Below are positions 9,165-17,644 of a stretch of 64,000 nucleotides of DNA, piece by piece. A program made the translations under genes and the position numbers. Numbering within the stretch: position 1 is the stretch's first letter; each line of letters opens with the position of its first letter. Under the pieces are notes generated by a model. It ran no database searches and was not told where the DNA came from. It saw only the letters and a program-made list of their open reading frames with translations. Source of the DNA: Pseudomonas sp. (GTDB lineage: Bacteria > Pseudomonadota > Gammaproteobacteria > Pseudomonadales > Pseudomonadaceae). The stretch is from the NCBI GenBank assembly GCA_030603065.1, contig JAUVYN010000008.1:17888-81887 (forward strand), in the 5' to 3' direction.

Positions 9165-9697
9165 TGTTCGAGATTCGCGAGCAGGACCCGGAGGTTTACC
9201 GCAGTCGTACCCGCCGCAGTGCGCTGATCATCATGGTGGTATTCGCCGTCCTGGCGATGGCGCTGTCGACCCTGGCGGTGCAGGTGTTCGGAGATCCGGA
9301 TGGCAGCAATTTCCGCTGGAACCTGCTGGGCGTTCTAGCAGGGCTGGTGGTTACCCTGACGCTGGTACGCAAGCTGTTCTGGGCCCAGCCCTGGATGGCC
9401 GAGGCGGCCTACGGCTGGGAGCTCAAGCGCAACCTGATGCGCATCACCAACGTCATGCACAAGGTCGAGGCCGGGGTAGCTGCGGGTGACCCGATGGCCC
9501 TGCGCATCATGCGCTTTTATCACCTGGGCCTGATCCAGATGCATCGTCTGGATGACAATTCGACTGCATTGTTGGAGCTACGCGCTGAGAGTCAGACTCA
9601 TCTGGAGCGGCTCGAGCGAGCCGGGATCGATCCAGATCAGAGCCGTTTCGATCCCGGCTGGCTCGCGGAACTCGGGGAATTCGAGAAGCCCGCTTGA
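9164..9697 (+). CDS. DUF3087 membrane protein
   Basis: A 177-residue protein with two hydrophobic helices (about 22-42 and 52-70) near the N-terminus, followed by a soluble helical domain. The opening MFEIREQDPEVYRSR and the later ALRIMRFYHLGLIQMHRLDD match DUF3087 proteins, which are common in Pseudomonas and related gammaproteobacteria and have no known function. Its ATG overlaps the stop of the FrnE-like gene, so the two are translated together and might cooperate, perhaps in envelope redox or stress work; that link is only inferred. The C-terminal helix bundle is rich in Glu and Arg and would lie in the cytoplasm if the hairpin topology is right. Confidence 0.82.
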   Translation: MFEIREQDPEVYRSRTRRSALIIMVVFAVLAMALSTLAVQVFGDPDGSNFRWNLLGVLAGLVVTLTLVRKLFWAQPWMAEAAYGWELKRNLMRITNVMHKVEAGVAAGDPMALRIMRFYHLGLIQMHRLDDNSTALLELRAESQTHLERLERAGIDPDQSRFDPGWLAELGEFEKPA

Positions 9698-9703
9698 CCC
9701 GGA

Positions 9704-10669
9704 TCAGTTGGCGATCAGGGCGAAACTTGCCAGCAGATACGCGGCGTAGGCGCCAAGCAGCACGGCTCCTTCGGTTCGACTGAGCCTGCGACCGGTGTAC
9801 AAAAAGGCTAGCAGCAATACCGCGGTGGCGAGCATTACCCACTGGTCGAACCCCAGAATCCGCTCATCCAGCGGTAGCGGGGCCATCAGTCCAGCCACGC
9901 CAAGAATACCCAGCAAATTGAATATGTTGCTGCCAAGGATATTGCCGACAGCCACGTCCGCATGTCTGCGCAGTGCTGCGATGACCGACACGGTCAACTC
10001 GGGAAGCGAGGTTCCAACCGCCACAAGCGTCAGACCTATCACCGCCTTGGACAGCCCCAGCGACTCGGCGATGCCTACCGCCCCGTGAAGCAGTACCTGC
10101 GAGCCGGCAATCAGCAAGACAAGCCCTCCGCCGAGAGCACCGAGAATCCAGCCGGCACGAGGCGGCACGGGCTGAACCTCATCGGCCTCTGCCGCGTGCA
10201 TGGCACCAGGCGCAGAGCTGGCGGGTGCCCGCTCGGTCCGGTAGGCCCAGGCGAGGTAGGCGGCCAGGCTCGCCAGCAGGACGAGAGCGCCGATACGGTT
10301 GAGCTCTCCTCCCATTACCAGCAGCATGAACAGCACGCTGGCACCTATGACAGTCGTCGCATCCCGGCGCAGCGCCAGCGGCTGCACGCTCAGCGGCATG
10401 ATGACCGCACATAACCCGAGAATGAGTAGCACGTTGCCGATGTTGCTGCCAACCACATTACCGATGGCGATATCCGGCTGGCCACCCAGCGCCGCATTGA
10501 CCGATACAACCAGCTCTGGAGCAGAGGTGCCGAATCCAACAATGACCAGACCGCTTAACAGAGGCGAGACCCCGAAGCGCCTGGCCGCGCCCAGAGCGCC
10601 GCGGATGAGAACTTCACCACCGAGGGTCAGCAGAAGAATGCCGGCAACCACAAGGGCGACGTTCAACAT
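9704..10669 (-). CDS. Calcium/sodium antiporter (CaCA family)
   Basis: A YrbG-like inner-membrane exchanger of about 321 residues with ten hydrophobic helices in two inverted halves. The duplicated alpha-repeats are visible: VIVGFGTSAPELVVSVNAAL in the first half and LTLVAVGTSLPELTVSVIAA in the second. Each carries the G(T)S(A/L)PE core that binds cations, and each is followed by a GNV(V/L)GSNI(G/F)N motif. The physiological role is likely Ca2+ or Na+ extrusion. The start is uncertain: the ATG at 10669 leads straight into the first helix, while one at 10756 adds 29 hydrophilic His-rich residues; neither has a strong ribosome site. It is convergent with the DUF3087 gene, six bases apart. Confidence 0.88.
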   Translation of the reverse strand: MLNVALVVAGILLLTLGGEVLIRGALGAARRFGVSPLLSGLVIVGFGTSAPELVVSVNAALGGQPDIAIGNVVGSNIGNVLLILGLCAVIMPLSVQPLALRRDATTVIGASVLFMLLVMGGELNRIGALVLLASLAAYLAWAYRTERAPASSAPGAMHAAEADEVQPVPPRAGWILGALGGGLVLLIAGSQVLLHGAVGIAESLGLSKAVIGLTLVAVGTSLPELTVSVIAALRRHADVAVGNILGSNIFNLLGILGVAGLMAPLPLDERILGFDQWVMLATAVLLLAFLYTGRRLSRTEGAVLLGAYAAYLLASFALIAN

Positions 10670-10789
10670 GAACCAGTGCTCGGAACCAGAGTGCGCAGAA
10701 TGCACATGGGGCAGACCATCAGGCAGGGCCGGCGAGGAATGTGCCGGCGGTTGCATCAGATTAAGCAGGCATCAAAGAAAAGAGAAGGG

Positions 10790-10827
10790 GGGACCGGAAA
10801 TAAAGGACCCGGCATTGCACCGGGTCC
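10790..10827 (-). terminator. Intrinsic terminator after glcB
   Basis: A perfect 8-bp stem (GGACCCGG at 10805-10812 with CCGGGTCC at 10820-10827) encloses a seven-base loop. Read on the minus strand it is followed by TTTATTTCC. It lies 24 bases past the malate synthase stop, as expected for a Rho-independent terminator. Confidence 0.8.
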
Positions 10828-10850
10828 GTTTAGCCATACTTAGTGGCTGT

Positions 10851-13028
10851 TCAGCAACCGTACTTGGCCTTGAACTCGCGACGACGACGGTGCAGAACCG
10901 GCTCGGTGTAACCGTTGGGCTGCTTGGTGCCTTCGACGCACAGCTCGACGGCAGCCTGGAAGGCTACGCTGTCATCGAAGTTCGGCGCCATCGGCTTGTA
11001 GGCCGGGTCGCTGGCGTTCTGTCGGTCGACCACCGCAGCCATGCGCTTCATGGTTTCCATCACCTGCTCTTCGGTGCAGATGCCATGACGCAGCCAGTTG
11101 GCGATGTGCTGGCTGGAAATACGCAGGGTAGCGCGGTCTTCCATCAGGCCCACGTCGTTGATGTCCGGCACCTTGGAGCAACCCACGCCCTGGTCGATCC
11201 AGCGCACCACGTAGCCGAGGATACCCTGCGCATTGTTGTCGAGCTCCTGCTGCACTTCTTCCTTGGACCAGTTGGGAGTCGCTGCCAGCGGCAGGGTCAG
11301 GATGTCATCGACCGAGGCCGGGGTGCGCTTGGCCAGTTCTTCCTGGCGCTCGAACACGTTGACCTTGTGATAGTGCAGGGCGTGCAGGGTGGCTGCTGTC
11401 GGGGACGGAACCCAGGCGGTGTTGGCGCCGGACATCGGGTGGCCGATCTTCTGTTCGAGCATGGCCGCCATCAGGTCGGGCATGGCCCACATGCCCTTGC
11501 CGATCTGGGCGCGGCCCTTGAGGCCGGTGGCCAGGCCGATATCCACGTTATTGTTCTCGTATGCGCCGATCCACTTGGCGGCTTTCATTTCGCCCTTGCG
11601 CACCATGGCGCCGGCTTCCATGGAGGTGTGAATCTCGTCACCGGTACGGTCGAGGAAGCCGGTGTTGATGAACACGACGCGCTCGCTGGCTGCCTTGATG
11701 CAGGCCTTGAGGTTGACGGTGGTGCGGCGCTCTTCGTCCATGATGCCAACCTTGAGCGTGTTGCGCTGCATGCCGAGCATGTCTTCCACCTGACCGAACA
11801 GGCGCGTGGTGAACTCGACCTCTTCCGGGCCGTGCATCTTCGGCTTGACGATGTAGACCGAGCCGGTGCGGGTGTTCTTGCGGCTGGTGTTGCCGTTGAG
11901 GTTGTGCAGCGCGATCAGGCTGGTGACGGCGGCGTCCATGATGCCCTCGGGCACCTCGTTGCCGTCCTTGTCGAGAATGGCATCGTTGGTCATCAGGTGG
12001 CCGACGTTACGCACGAACAGCAGCGAGCGGCCGTGCAGGGTCAGGCTGGAGCCGTCTGCGCGGGTGTACTCGCGGTCCGGGTTCATGGTACGGGTGAACG
12101 AGCTGCCGCCCTTGGCGACGTTCTCGGCCAGGTCGCCCTTCATCAGGCCCAGCCAGTTGCGGTAGACCACGACCTTGTCGTCCGCGTCGACCGCGGCGAC
12201 CGAGTCTTCGCAGTCCATGATGGTGGTCAGGGCCGATTCCATCAGCACGTCCTTCACACCGGCCGCATCGGTCTGGCCGATGTTGCTGGTAGGATCGATC
12301 TGGATTTCGAAGTGCAGGCCATTGTGCTTGAGCAGCACCGCCTTGGGTTCGTCGGCCTGGCCCTGGAAGGCAATGAACTGAGTAGCGTCCTTCAGTCCGG
12401 TCTGGCTGCCATCTTTCAGAGCAACGGACAACTGCCCGTCCTTGATGCGGTAGGCTGTGGAGTCGACATGGGAGCCTTTGGCCAGGGGCGCGGCCTCATC
12501 CAGGAAGGCGCGGGCGAAGGCAATGACCTTGTTGCCGCGGATCTCGTTGTAGCCCGGGCCCTTGGTCGCGCCGTCTTCCTCGGAAATGGCATCGGTACCG
12601 TAGAGTGCGTCGTACAGCGAACCCCAGCGGGCGTTGGCTGCGTTCAGGGCAAAGCGGGCATTCATGACAGGCACAACCAGCTGCGGGCCGGCCATGCTGG
12701 CAATTTCCTCGTCCACGTTCTGAGTGGTGGCCTTGAAGTCAGCCGGTTCGGGCAGCAGGTATCCGATCTCCTGCAGGAACGCCTTGTAGGCGACCGGATC
12801 ATGAGCCTGACCGGCGCGCTGCTGGTGCCATTTATCAATCTGGGCCTGAAACTCGTCGCGCTTGGCCAGCAGAGCCTTGTTCACTGGCGCAAGGTCGGAT
12901 ATCAGCTTCTCAAGGCCGGACCAGAAGGCATCGACGTTCACACCGCTGCCCGGAATGGCCTGCTGGTTGATGAAGTCGTGAAGAACCTTGGCAACCTGCA
13001 AGCTGCCGACCTGGACGCGTTCAGTCAT
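10851..13028 (-). CDS. glcB: Malate synthase G
   Basis: A 725-residue isoform G malate synthase, the standard length for this monomeric cytoplasmic enzyme. It condenses glyoxylate with acetyl-CoA to malate, completing the glyoxylate shunt and glycolate use. Seen in the sequence are the N-terminal clasp ([19 protein letters not shown]), the catalytic TIM-barrel motifs [24 protein letters not shown] and [12 protein letters not shown], the [17 protein letters not shown] segment, and the C-terminal domain with [21 protein letters not shown]. The ATG at 13026-13028 has a GAGGG ribosome site. It is monocistronic, with its own terminator downstream and the next gene divergent. No glc operon partners (glcDEF) are near, so control by carbon source cannot be inferred from neighbours. 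Confidence 0.98.
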   Translation of the reverse strand: MTERVQVGSLQVAKVLHDFINQQAIPGSGVNVDAFWSGLEKLISDLAPVNKALLAKRDEFQAQIDKWHQQRAGQAHDPVAYKAFLQEIGYLLPEPADFKATTQNVDEEIASMAGPQLVVPVMNARFALNAANARWGSLYDALYGTDAISEEDGATKGPGYNEIRGNKVIAFARAFLDEAAPLAKGSHVDSTAYRIKDGQLSVALKDGSQTGLKDATQFIAFQGQADEPKAVLLKHNGLHFEIQIDPTSNIGQTDAAGVKDVLMESALTTIMDCEDSVAAVDADDKVVVYRNWLGLMKGDLAENVAKGGSSFTRTMNPDREYTRADGSSLTLHGRSLLFVRNVGHLMTNDAILDKDGNEVPEGIMDAAVTSLIALHNLNGNTSRKNTRTGSVYIVKPKMHGPEEVEFTTRLFGQVEDMLGMQRNTLKVGIMDEERRTTVNLKACIKAASERVVFINTGFLDRTGDEIHTSMEAGAMVRKGEMKAAKWIGAYENNNVDIGLATGLKGRAQIGKGMWAMPDLMAAMLEQKIGHPMSGANTAWVPSPTAATLHALHYHKVNVFERQEELAKRTPASVDDILTLPLAATPNWSKEEVQQELDNNAQGILGYVVRWIDQGVGCSKVPDINDVGLMEDRATLRISSQHIANWLRHGICTEEQVMETMKRMAAVVDRQNASDPAYKPMAPNFDDSVAFQAAVELCVEGTKQPNGYTEPVLHRRRREFKAKYGC

Positions 13029-13205
13029 GGAATACCCTCACTCTGCTGACAAACCGCGGCAAAAATGCGCGGTACGTGGAATTTGGAGACGCAGCATATT
13101 ACACGATGATCGGTTGCAAATCATGCCCAAGCCGTGGATTCTGTCCAGCTGGCCCCGGGGCGATGCGCGTCCCGCGGATATGACAGCAAAGCTGGTGGAA
13201 GGTTG

Positions 13206-14144
13206 ATGGATCAGGCGTTTTTGGATCTGCTGGTGGAAAACCTGCCCGAACTGGAGCCCGATCGGGCCTGTGACGAGGCGGCTTTGCGCTATGCGAATTA
13301 CTATGGCATAGATTTTACCCGGCACGTGTCGCAACACCTGGGGCGTGTCCATGCCGACGGCTTCGATCTGGCGGTGCAGATCTGGCGTCCCGAGCGGGCG
13401 GTTTCGACGCTGTTCTTCCTGCATGGTTACTATGACCATATGGGCTTGTACAAGCACCTGATTCGCTGGGCCCTCGGTCACCGCATGGCCGTAATCGGCT
13501 TTGATCTGCCTGGCCACGGTCTGTCCAGCGGCGAACGAGCCAGCATCGACTGTTTTACGCGTTACCAGTCCGCCCTGGACGCGGTACTGGAACAGGCGGC
13601 CTCCTGGCGGCTGCCTGGTCCCTGGCATCTGCTTGGGCAGAGTACTGGCGGTGCGATTCTGATCGACCGTCTGCTCAACGGCCCGCTGCCCGAGGATCTT
13701 GGTCAGACGATCCTTATGGCGCCCCTGGTGCGCCCCCGGCAGTGGGGTATGTCCCAGGTAAGTCTTCGCCTTCTGGGTGGGTTCGTGCAGCAATTGGGTC
13801 GCCGCTTCACTGCAAACTCTACCGATGAAGAGTTTCTCGCCTTCATTCGCGAGCGGGATCCGTTGCAACCGATGGTACTGCCGGTGGCCTGGGTGCAGGC
13901 GCTGGAGCAGTGGATCCCGAGAATCGAGGGGGCTGCCCCGGCGGCTTATCGACCGCTGATAATTCAGGGCCAGCAGGACGGTACCGTTGACTGGCAGCAC
14001 AATATTCGCGTGTTGCAGGACAAGTTCGAACAGCCCGAGCTGCTCTACCTGCCCCGCGCGCGCCATCACCTGGTCAACGAAGGCAAGGTTCATCGCAAGC
14101 AGTACTTCGACTGGCTCAGCCAGCAGTTGGGCTTCAAGCCATGA
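13206..14144 (+). CDS. Alpha/beta hydrolase (serine aminopeptidase-like)
   Basis: A 312-residue cytoplasmic alpha/beta-hydrolase of the Hydrolase_4/lysophospholipase type. The oxyanion region FFLHGYYDHMGLYKHL and the FDLPGHGLSSGERA loop precede the nucleophile elbow LLGQSTGGA (Ser in GQSTGG, near residue 140). The acid lies in IIQGQQDGTVDW near 262, and the catalytic His in ARHHLVNEG near 290. Relatives act as monoacylglycerol lipases or lysophospholipases, so lipid or acyl-ester hydrolysis is a fair guess, but the substrate is unknown. The ATG at 13206 follows GGAAGG; the frame is open upstream to 13134 without a better site. It is divergent from glcB, with 177 bases between. Confidence 0.85.
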   Translation: MDQAFLDLLVENLPELEPDRACDEAALRYANYYGIDFTRHVSQHLGRVHADGFDLAVQIWRPERAVSTLFFLHGYYDHMGLYKHLIRWALGHRMAVIGFDLPGHGLSSGERASIDCFTRYQSALDAVLEQAASWRLPGPWHLLGQSTGGAILIDRLLNGPLPEDLGQTILMAPLVRPRQWGMSQVSLRLLGGFVQQLGRRFTANSTDEEFLAFIRERDPLQPMVLPVAWVQALEQWIPRIEGAAPAAYRPLIIQGQQDGTVDWQHNIRVLQDKFEQPELLYLPRARHHLVNEGKVHRKQYFDWLSQQLGFKP

Positions 14145-14150
14145 GTTCGC

Positions 14151-14897
14151 TCAGGGGTTGAGTGCATCCCTGACTGCCAGCTCGACGGTCCGGTAGAACA
14201 GTCGGCCCTGTTCCGACTCGCTCCATGCCAGATATCCGCGAAGATCATCGTCCGACAGGTCCCGATAGACGTGCGCCAGGGTCTCGGGAAGATCCGGGCG
14301 CATCTGGTTGCGCAGCGAGTCGCGGCGCCCGGTCACCGTAGATTCGGGAATCTGCAGTAGTCCACCCAGAAAGGTATTGGCGCTCTGCGCAGCCAGTCCG
14401 GCCAGGGACAGGCTCACTTCCACTCCAAGATCCAGGGCCGGCAGCACCTCTCCCAGCCGGTTGATCAACTGCTGGCGTGTCGAGCTGATCTGATGCTGTG
14501 GCAATCCCCGCTGCATGGCGACGATGGAAGCAGGTGAAGTCGCCCGAGTTTCGGCGGCCACGATTTGACGGCCCAAGGTACTGTTGTAGAAGCGCAGAGC
14601 TTCGCGATGGTCAGCTTCGGTCATGGCCAATGCCAGGCGCGCCTGCGCGCGGTCATGCATGCCCTGGGGTTCGAAGCGCTGGTTGCTCTGGCGCACCAGT
14701 GAATCGTAGACCGCCGGCGGCAGTTGCTGGGCATAGCGTTGCTGCGCGGCGCGCAGGGCGAACTGAAAATGCTGTTGATGCTGAGCCATGCCGGAGACCT
14801 GATAAAGCTCGGCGGTCGGTACCGCGTGGGCAGACAGGCCTGTCAGCATGAAAAGGGTGAACAGGGCGAACATGAAGGTGCGGAGGGGGAGACGCAT
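14151..14897 (-). CDS. Exported DUF2059-like protein
   Basis: A 248-residue protein with a clear signal peptide (about 1-25, LPLRTFMFALFTLFMLTGLS then AHA before the mature part), so it is periplasmic or envelope-associated. The mature region is helical and includes ALAMTEADHREALRFYNSTLG, the pattern of DUF2059 proteins, in which a short helical domain senses or binds an unknown partner. A second copy-like stretch (LAHVYRDLSDDDLRGYLAWS) near residues 205-225 has the same alternation, suggesting two related modules. No catalytic residues are evident. It is convergent with the alpha/beta hydrolase gene, with stops six bases apart. Function is unknown. Confidence 0.75.
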   Translation of the reverse strand: MRLPLRTFMFALFTLFMLTGLSAHAVPTAELYQVSGMAQHQQHFQFALRAAQQRYAQQLPPAVYDSLVRQSNQRFEPQGMHDRAQARLALAMTEADHREALRFYNSTLGRQIVAAETRATSPASIVAMQRGLPQHQISSTRQQLINRLGEVLPALDLGVEVSLSLAGLAAQSANTFLGGLLQIPESTVTGRRDSLRNQMRPDLPETLAHVYRDLSDDDLRGYLAWSESEQGRLFYRTVELAVRDALNP

Positions 14898-15057
14898 TGG
14901 TGCCTCTTGAGCGGATTCGTGGGGCTAGTGTCAGGTTCTTGCCGGCACTTGTCGAGTGGCTCCGAAGGACTACAATGCCGCTTACCGGCTATCCGGGAGC
15001 AGCCTCGTTTCAGCCGACCGCTGGAGCGCCATCAGTTCAATTTCGAGTGTCCTTAAG

Positions 15058-15693
15058 ATGTCCGAGTTCCCCGTGGTGGCAGTCGAGTGTTTCGAGCTGA
15101 TCGCAGATGATCTGGCGGTAAGGGGGTGGTCCGTGCAGGCTGCTGCGATTCCCTTCGACCTTGCCGCGCAGCTGGCGCAGATCTGCCGCGCCCTCTGGCA
15201 AGCGGATCAACTGACGCCAGCAGCGATCGGTCGCGGCGCGGATCTTGCTGTGGTGCCCGAAATTCGTGGTGACTACACCCGCTGGCTGGACGATTGCCCG
15301 GCTTCGCCGGCGCGAAGCGCCTATCTCAAGCTGATGAGTGAGCTACGCGATACGCTCAACCGTACGCTGTTTCTCGGTCTGGATACCTTCGAAACGCATT
15401 TTGCGCTCTACCCGCCGGGCGCCGGCTATAGCAAGCATCTGGACCGGTTCCAGAACAGCCCGCTGCGAACCGTCTCGGTAGTGGCCTACCTGAATGCCGA
15501 CTGGCAGCCGGGGGATGGCGGCGAGCTACGCCTGCACCTGAAGGAGGGTGTTGTCGACGTCGAGCCCCGCGCCGGAACGCTCGCAGTCTTCATGAGTGCG
15601 CGGATTCTGCATGAAGTACTGCCGGCCCAGCGCGACCGCTGCAGTCTGGTCGGCTGGTTTCGGCGCCGCCCCGACAATCCGCTGCTGCGCTGA
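15058..15693 (+). CDS. 2-oxoglutarate/Fe(II) dioxygenase
   Basis: A 211-residue SM-20/prolyl-4-hydroxylase-type oxygenase. The Fe(II) ligands appear in the order expected: the HxD of YSKHLDRF, then the distal His in ARILHEVLP, and the 2-oxoglutarate-binding Arg in CSLVGWFRRR. The jelly-roll core includes YLNADWQPGDGGELRLHL, typical of the P4Hc group. It may hydroxylate a protein or small molecule; the substrate is unknown. The ATG at 15058 begins MSEFPVV. The frame is open upstream to 14956, but nothing there supports a longer protein. The DUF523 gene starts one base after its stop, so the two are co-transcribed. The 160 bases upstream should hold the promoter, but no clear box was seen. Confidence 0.85.
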   Translation: MSEFPVVAVECFELIADDLAVRGWSVQAAAIPFDLAAQLAQICRALWQADQLTPAAIGRGADLAVVPEIRGDYTRWLDDCPASPARSAYLKLMSELRDTLNRTLFLGLDTFETHFALYPPGAGYSKHLDRFQNSPLRTVSVVAYLNADWQPGDGGELRLHLKEGVVDVEPRAGTLAVFMSARILHEVLPAQRDRCSLVGWFRRRPDNPLLR

Positions 15694-15694
15694 C

Positions 15695-16183
15695 ATGCGG
15701 AAGGTACTGGTAAGCCGCTGCCTGCTGGGCCACCCGGTACGCTACGATGGTGGGGCACAGGGTCCGTTCGCCCTGCTCGAACGGTGGCAGGCGCTCGGAC
15801 TGGTCGTGCCACTCTGTCCTGAGGTGGCCGGAGGCCTGCCTACTCCGCGGCCTCCGGCAGAGATCCGGGGCGCTCGGGGCGCCGACGCGCTGGCCGGCCT
15901 CATCCCGGTGCTCACCATAGAGGGGGAGGATGTCAGCGCAGCCTTCCTGGGTGGCGCACTCCGGGCAGTCGAGTTGGCTCGGCAGGAGAACATCCGGTTT
16001 GCCCTGCTCAAGGCGCGCAGTCCCTCCTGTGGCAACGAAGAGGGTTACGACGGCAGTTTCAGCGGCAGGCGAGTGGCTGGAGAAGGGGTGACAGCCGCGG
16101 CTCTGCGCCAGGCCGGCGTCAGAGTATTCAATGAGGGGCAGATTGCGGAGCTGGCGCAAATGCTCGAAGGCCGGATCGGATAG
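15695..16183 (+). CDS. DUF523 family protein
   Basis: A 162-residue DUF523 protein. Diagnostic motifs are the N-terminal VSRCLLG, the VRYDGG stretch, the LCPEVAGGLPTPRPPAEI block and the KARSPSCG loop near residue 110. Conserved Cys residues in the first, second and third of these could bind metal or an iron-sulfur cluster, but no function has been established to my knowledge. In other bacteria DUF523 is often fused or adjacent to DUF1722, which is absent here. The start ATG at 15695 lies one base after the dioxygenase stop, so expression is presumably coupled to that gene. A bidirectional terminator follows 22 bases past its stop. Confidence 0.88.
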   Translation: MRKVLVSRCLLGHPVRYDGGAQGPFALLERWQALGLVVPLCPEVAGGLPTPRPPAEIRGARGADALAGLIPVLTIEGEDVSAAFLGGALRAVELARQENIRFALLKARSPSCGNEEGYDGSFSGRRVAGEGVTAAALRQAGVRVFNEGQIAELAQMLEGRIG

Positions 16184-16201
16184 TTGGCTAGGCGGATATG
16201 G

Positions 16202-16228
16202 AAAGGGCGCCCTGAGGCGCCCTTTTTC
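16202..16228 (+). terminator. Bidirectional intrinsic terminator
   Basis: A 7-bp GC stem (GGGCGCC at 16205-16211 with GGCGCCC at 16216-16222) with a CTGA loop is flanked by AAA and TTTTT. It serves the DUF523 gene on the plus strand and, less strongly, serA on the minus strand, whose stop is 13 bases away. Confidence 0.85.
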
Positions 16229-16240
16229 AACGACTGTAGA

Positions 16241-17470
16241 TCAGAACAGCACCCGGCTGCGGATGGTGCCCTTGACCTGCTGCAGCTTTTCCAGCGCCAG
16301 ATCGGAATATTCGGCGTCCACATCGATGACCACGTAGCCGACCTTTTCGTTGGTCTGCAGGAACTGGCCGCAGATGTTGATGCCGTTTTCGGCGAACACC
16401 TGGTTGATCTCGCTCATCACCCCTGGCACGTTCTGGTGAATGTGCAGCAGGCGATGCTTGCCCGGGTGCGACGGCAGTGCCACCTCGGGGAAGTTGACCG
16501 AGGTGATGGAAGTGCCGTTGTCGCTGTAACGTACCAGTTTCTCTGCGACTTCCAAACCGATGTTGGCCTGGGCTTCCATGGTCGAGCCGCCAATGTGCGG
16601 AGTCAGGATGCAGTTGTCGAACTCGCGCAGCGGGCTGATGAACTCATCATCGTTGGAGCGCGGCTCGACCGGGAACACGTCGATCGCGGCGCCGTTCAGG
16701 TGCTTGTCGCGCAAGGCGGCAGCCAGTGCATCGATGTCCACCACGGTGCCTCGCGCAGCATTGATCAGGATGCCGCCCTTCTTCATGGCGCGGATTTCTT
16801 TCTCGCCGATCATCCACTTGGTGGCGGCGGTCTCCGGAACGTGCAAAGTGACGATGTCTGCCTGGGCCAGCAGATCGGTTAGCGAGCCGACCTGCTGGGC
16901 GTTGCCCAGGGGCAGCTTGGTTACCACGTCATAGAACAGTACCTGCATCCCGAGGCCTTCGGCCAGAACCGACAGCTGGGTGCCGATGGAGCCGTAGCCA
17001 ATGATACCGAGCTTCTTGCCACGGATCTCGAAGGAGCCGGTGGCGCTCTTGATCCAGCCGCCACGGTGACAGGAGGCATTCTTCTCCGGTATGCCGCGCA
17101 GCAGCAGGATGGCTTCCGCCAGTACCAGCTCGGCAACCGAACGGGTATTGGAGTAGGGGGCATTGAACACCGCAACACCGCGCTCCATGGCGGCCGTCAG
17201 GTCGACCTGATTGGTGCCGATACAGAAGCAGCCGACGGCAACCAGTTTGGGCGCGCAGGCGAAGATCTCTTCGGTCAGCTGCGTACGCGAGCGGATGCCA
17301 ACGAAATGCGCATCGGCAATGGCTTCCTTCAATTGCGCTTCCGGCAGGGAGCTGGTGTGGTACTCGATGTTGGTGTAGCCGGCTGCCTTGAGGGTATCGA
17401 CCGCAGACTGGTGTACGCCCTCGAGGAGCAGAAACTTGATCTTGCCTTTGTCCAGCGAGGTGGTGGCCAT
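16241..17470 (-). CDS. serA: D-3-phosphoglycerate dehydrogenase
   Basis: A 409-residue cytoplasmic SerA, the length of the E. coli-type enzyme (410). It oxidises 3-phosphoglycerate to 3-phosphohydroxypyruvate with NAD+, the first step of serine synthesis. Seen are the nucleotide fold LGIIGYGSIGTQL (about 152-164), the substrate-binding GCFCIGTNQVDL, the catalytic Arg in INAARGTVVD, the Glu in DVFPVEP and the catalytic His in LTPHIGGST. A C-terminal ACT domain (about 335-409, opening HRLLHIHQNVPGVMSEI) implies allosteric inhibition by L-serine. SerA of this type can also reduce 2-oxoglutarate to D-2-hydroxyglutarate, which gives meaning to the divergent D-2-hydroxyglutarate dehydrogenase gene next door. 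Confidence 0.97.
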   Translation of the reverse strand: MATTSLDKGKIKFLLLEGVHQSAVDTLKAAGYTNIEYHTSSLPEAQLKEAIADAHFVGIRSRTQLTEEIFACAPKLVAVGCFCIGTNQVDLTAAMERGVAVFNAPYSNTRSVAELVLAEAILLLRGIPEKNASCHRGGWIKSATGSFEIRGKKLGIIGYGSIGTQLSVLAEGLGMQVLFYDVVTKLPLGNAQQVGSLTDLLAQADIVTLHVPETAATKWMIGEKEIRAMKKGGILINAARGTVVDIDALAAALRDKHLNGAAIDVFPVEPRSNDDEFISPLREFDNCILTPHIGGSTMEAQANIGLEVAEKLVRYSDNGTSITSVNFPEVALPSHPGKHRLLHIHQNVPGVMSEINQVFAENGINICGQFLQTNEKVGYVVIDVDAEYSDLALEKLQQVKGTIRSRVLF

Positions 17471-17559
17471 ATGTCAGTTACTCGCAATGCAGAAGTAGGA
17501 AGTACCGCCAGGACCGGGCGCGAATCGGCCGACATAAGTGTCCTGTTTCGGAAGCCGCG

Positions 17560-17571
17560 TATGCTAGCATA
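17560..17571. promoter_or_regulatory. Palindromic candidate divergent promoter
   Basis: The perfect 12-bp palindrome TATGCTAGCATA lies in the 174 bases between serA and the D-2-hydroxyglutarate dehydrogenase gene. It presents a TATGCT-type -10 element on each strand, so both transcripts could start from overlapping sites. No convincing -35 hexamers were found, so the assignment is tentative; it may instead be a regulator site. Confidence 0.35.
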
Positions 17572-17644
17572 AACTCCCTTTTTTGATGCCCCGGCCTGCA
17601 TGAAAAACCTTCAGGCGCAGCATGAATTCCGTTTGAGAGCCGCC

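Noticed and set aside
10299-13049. 916-codon open frame antisense to glcB
   Set aside because: Shadow of malate synthase G on the other strand, with low-complexity composition and no ribosome site.
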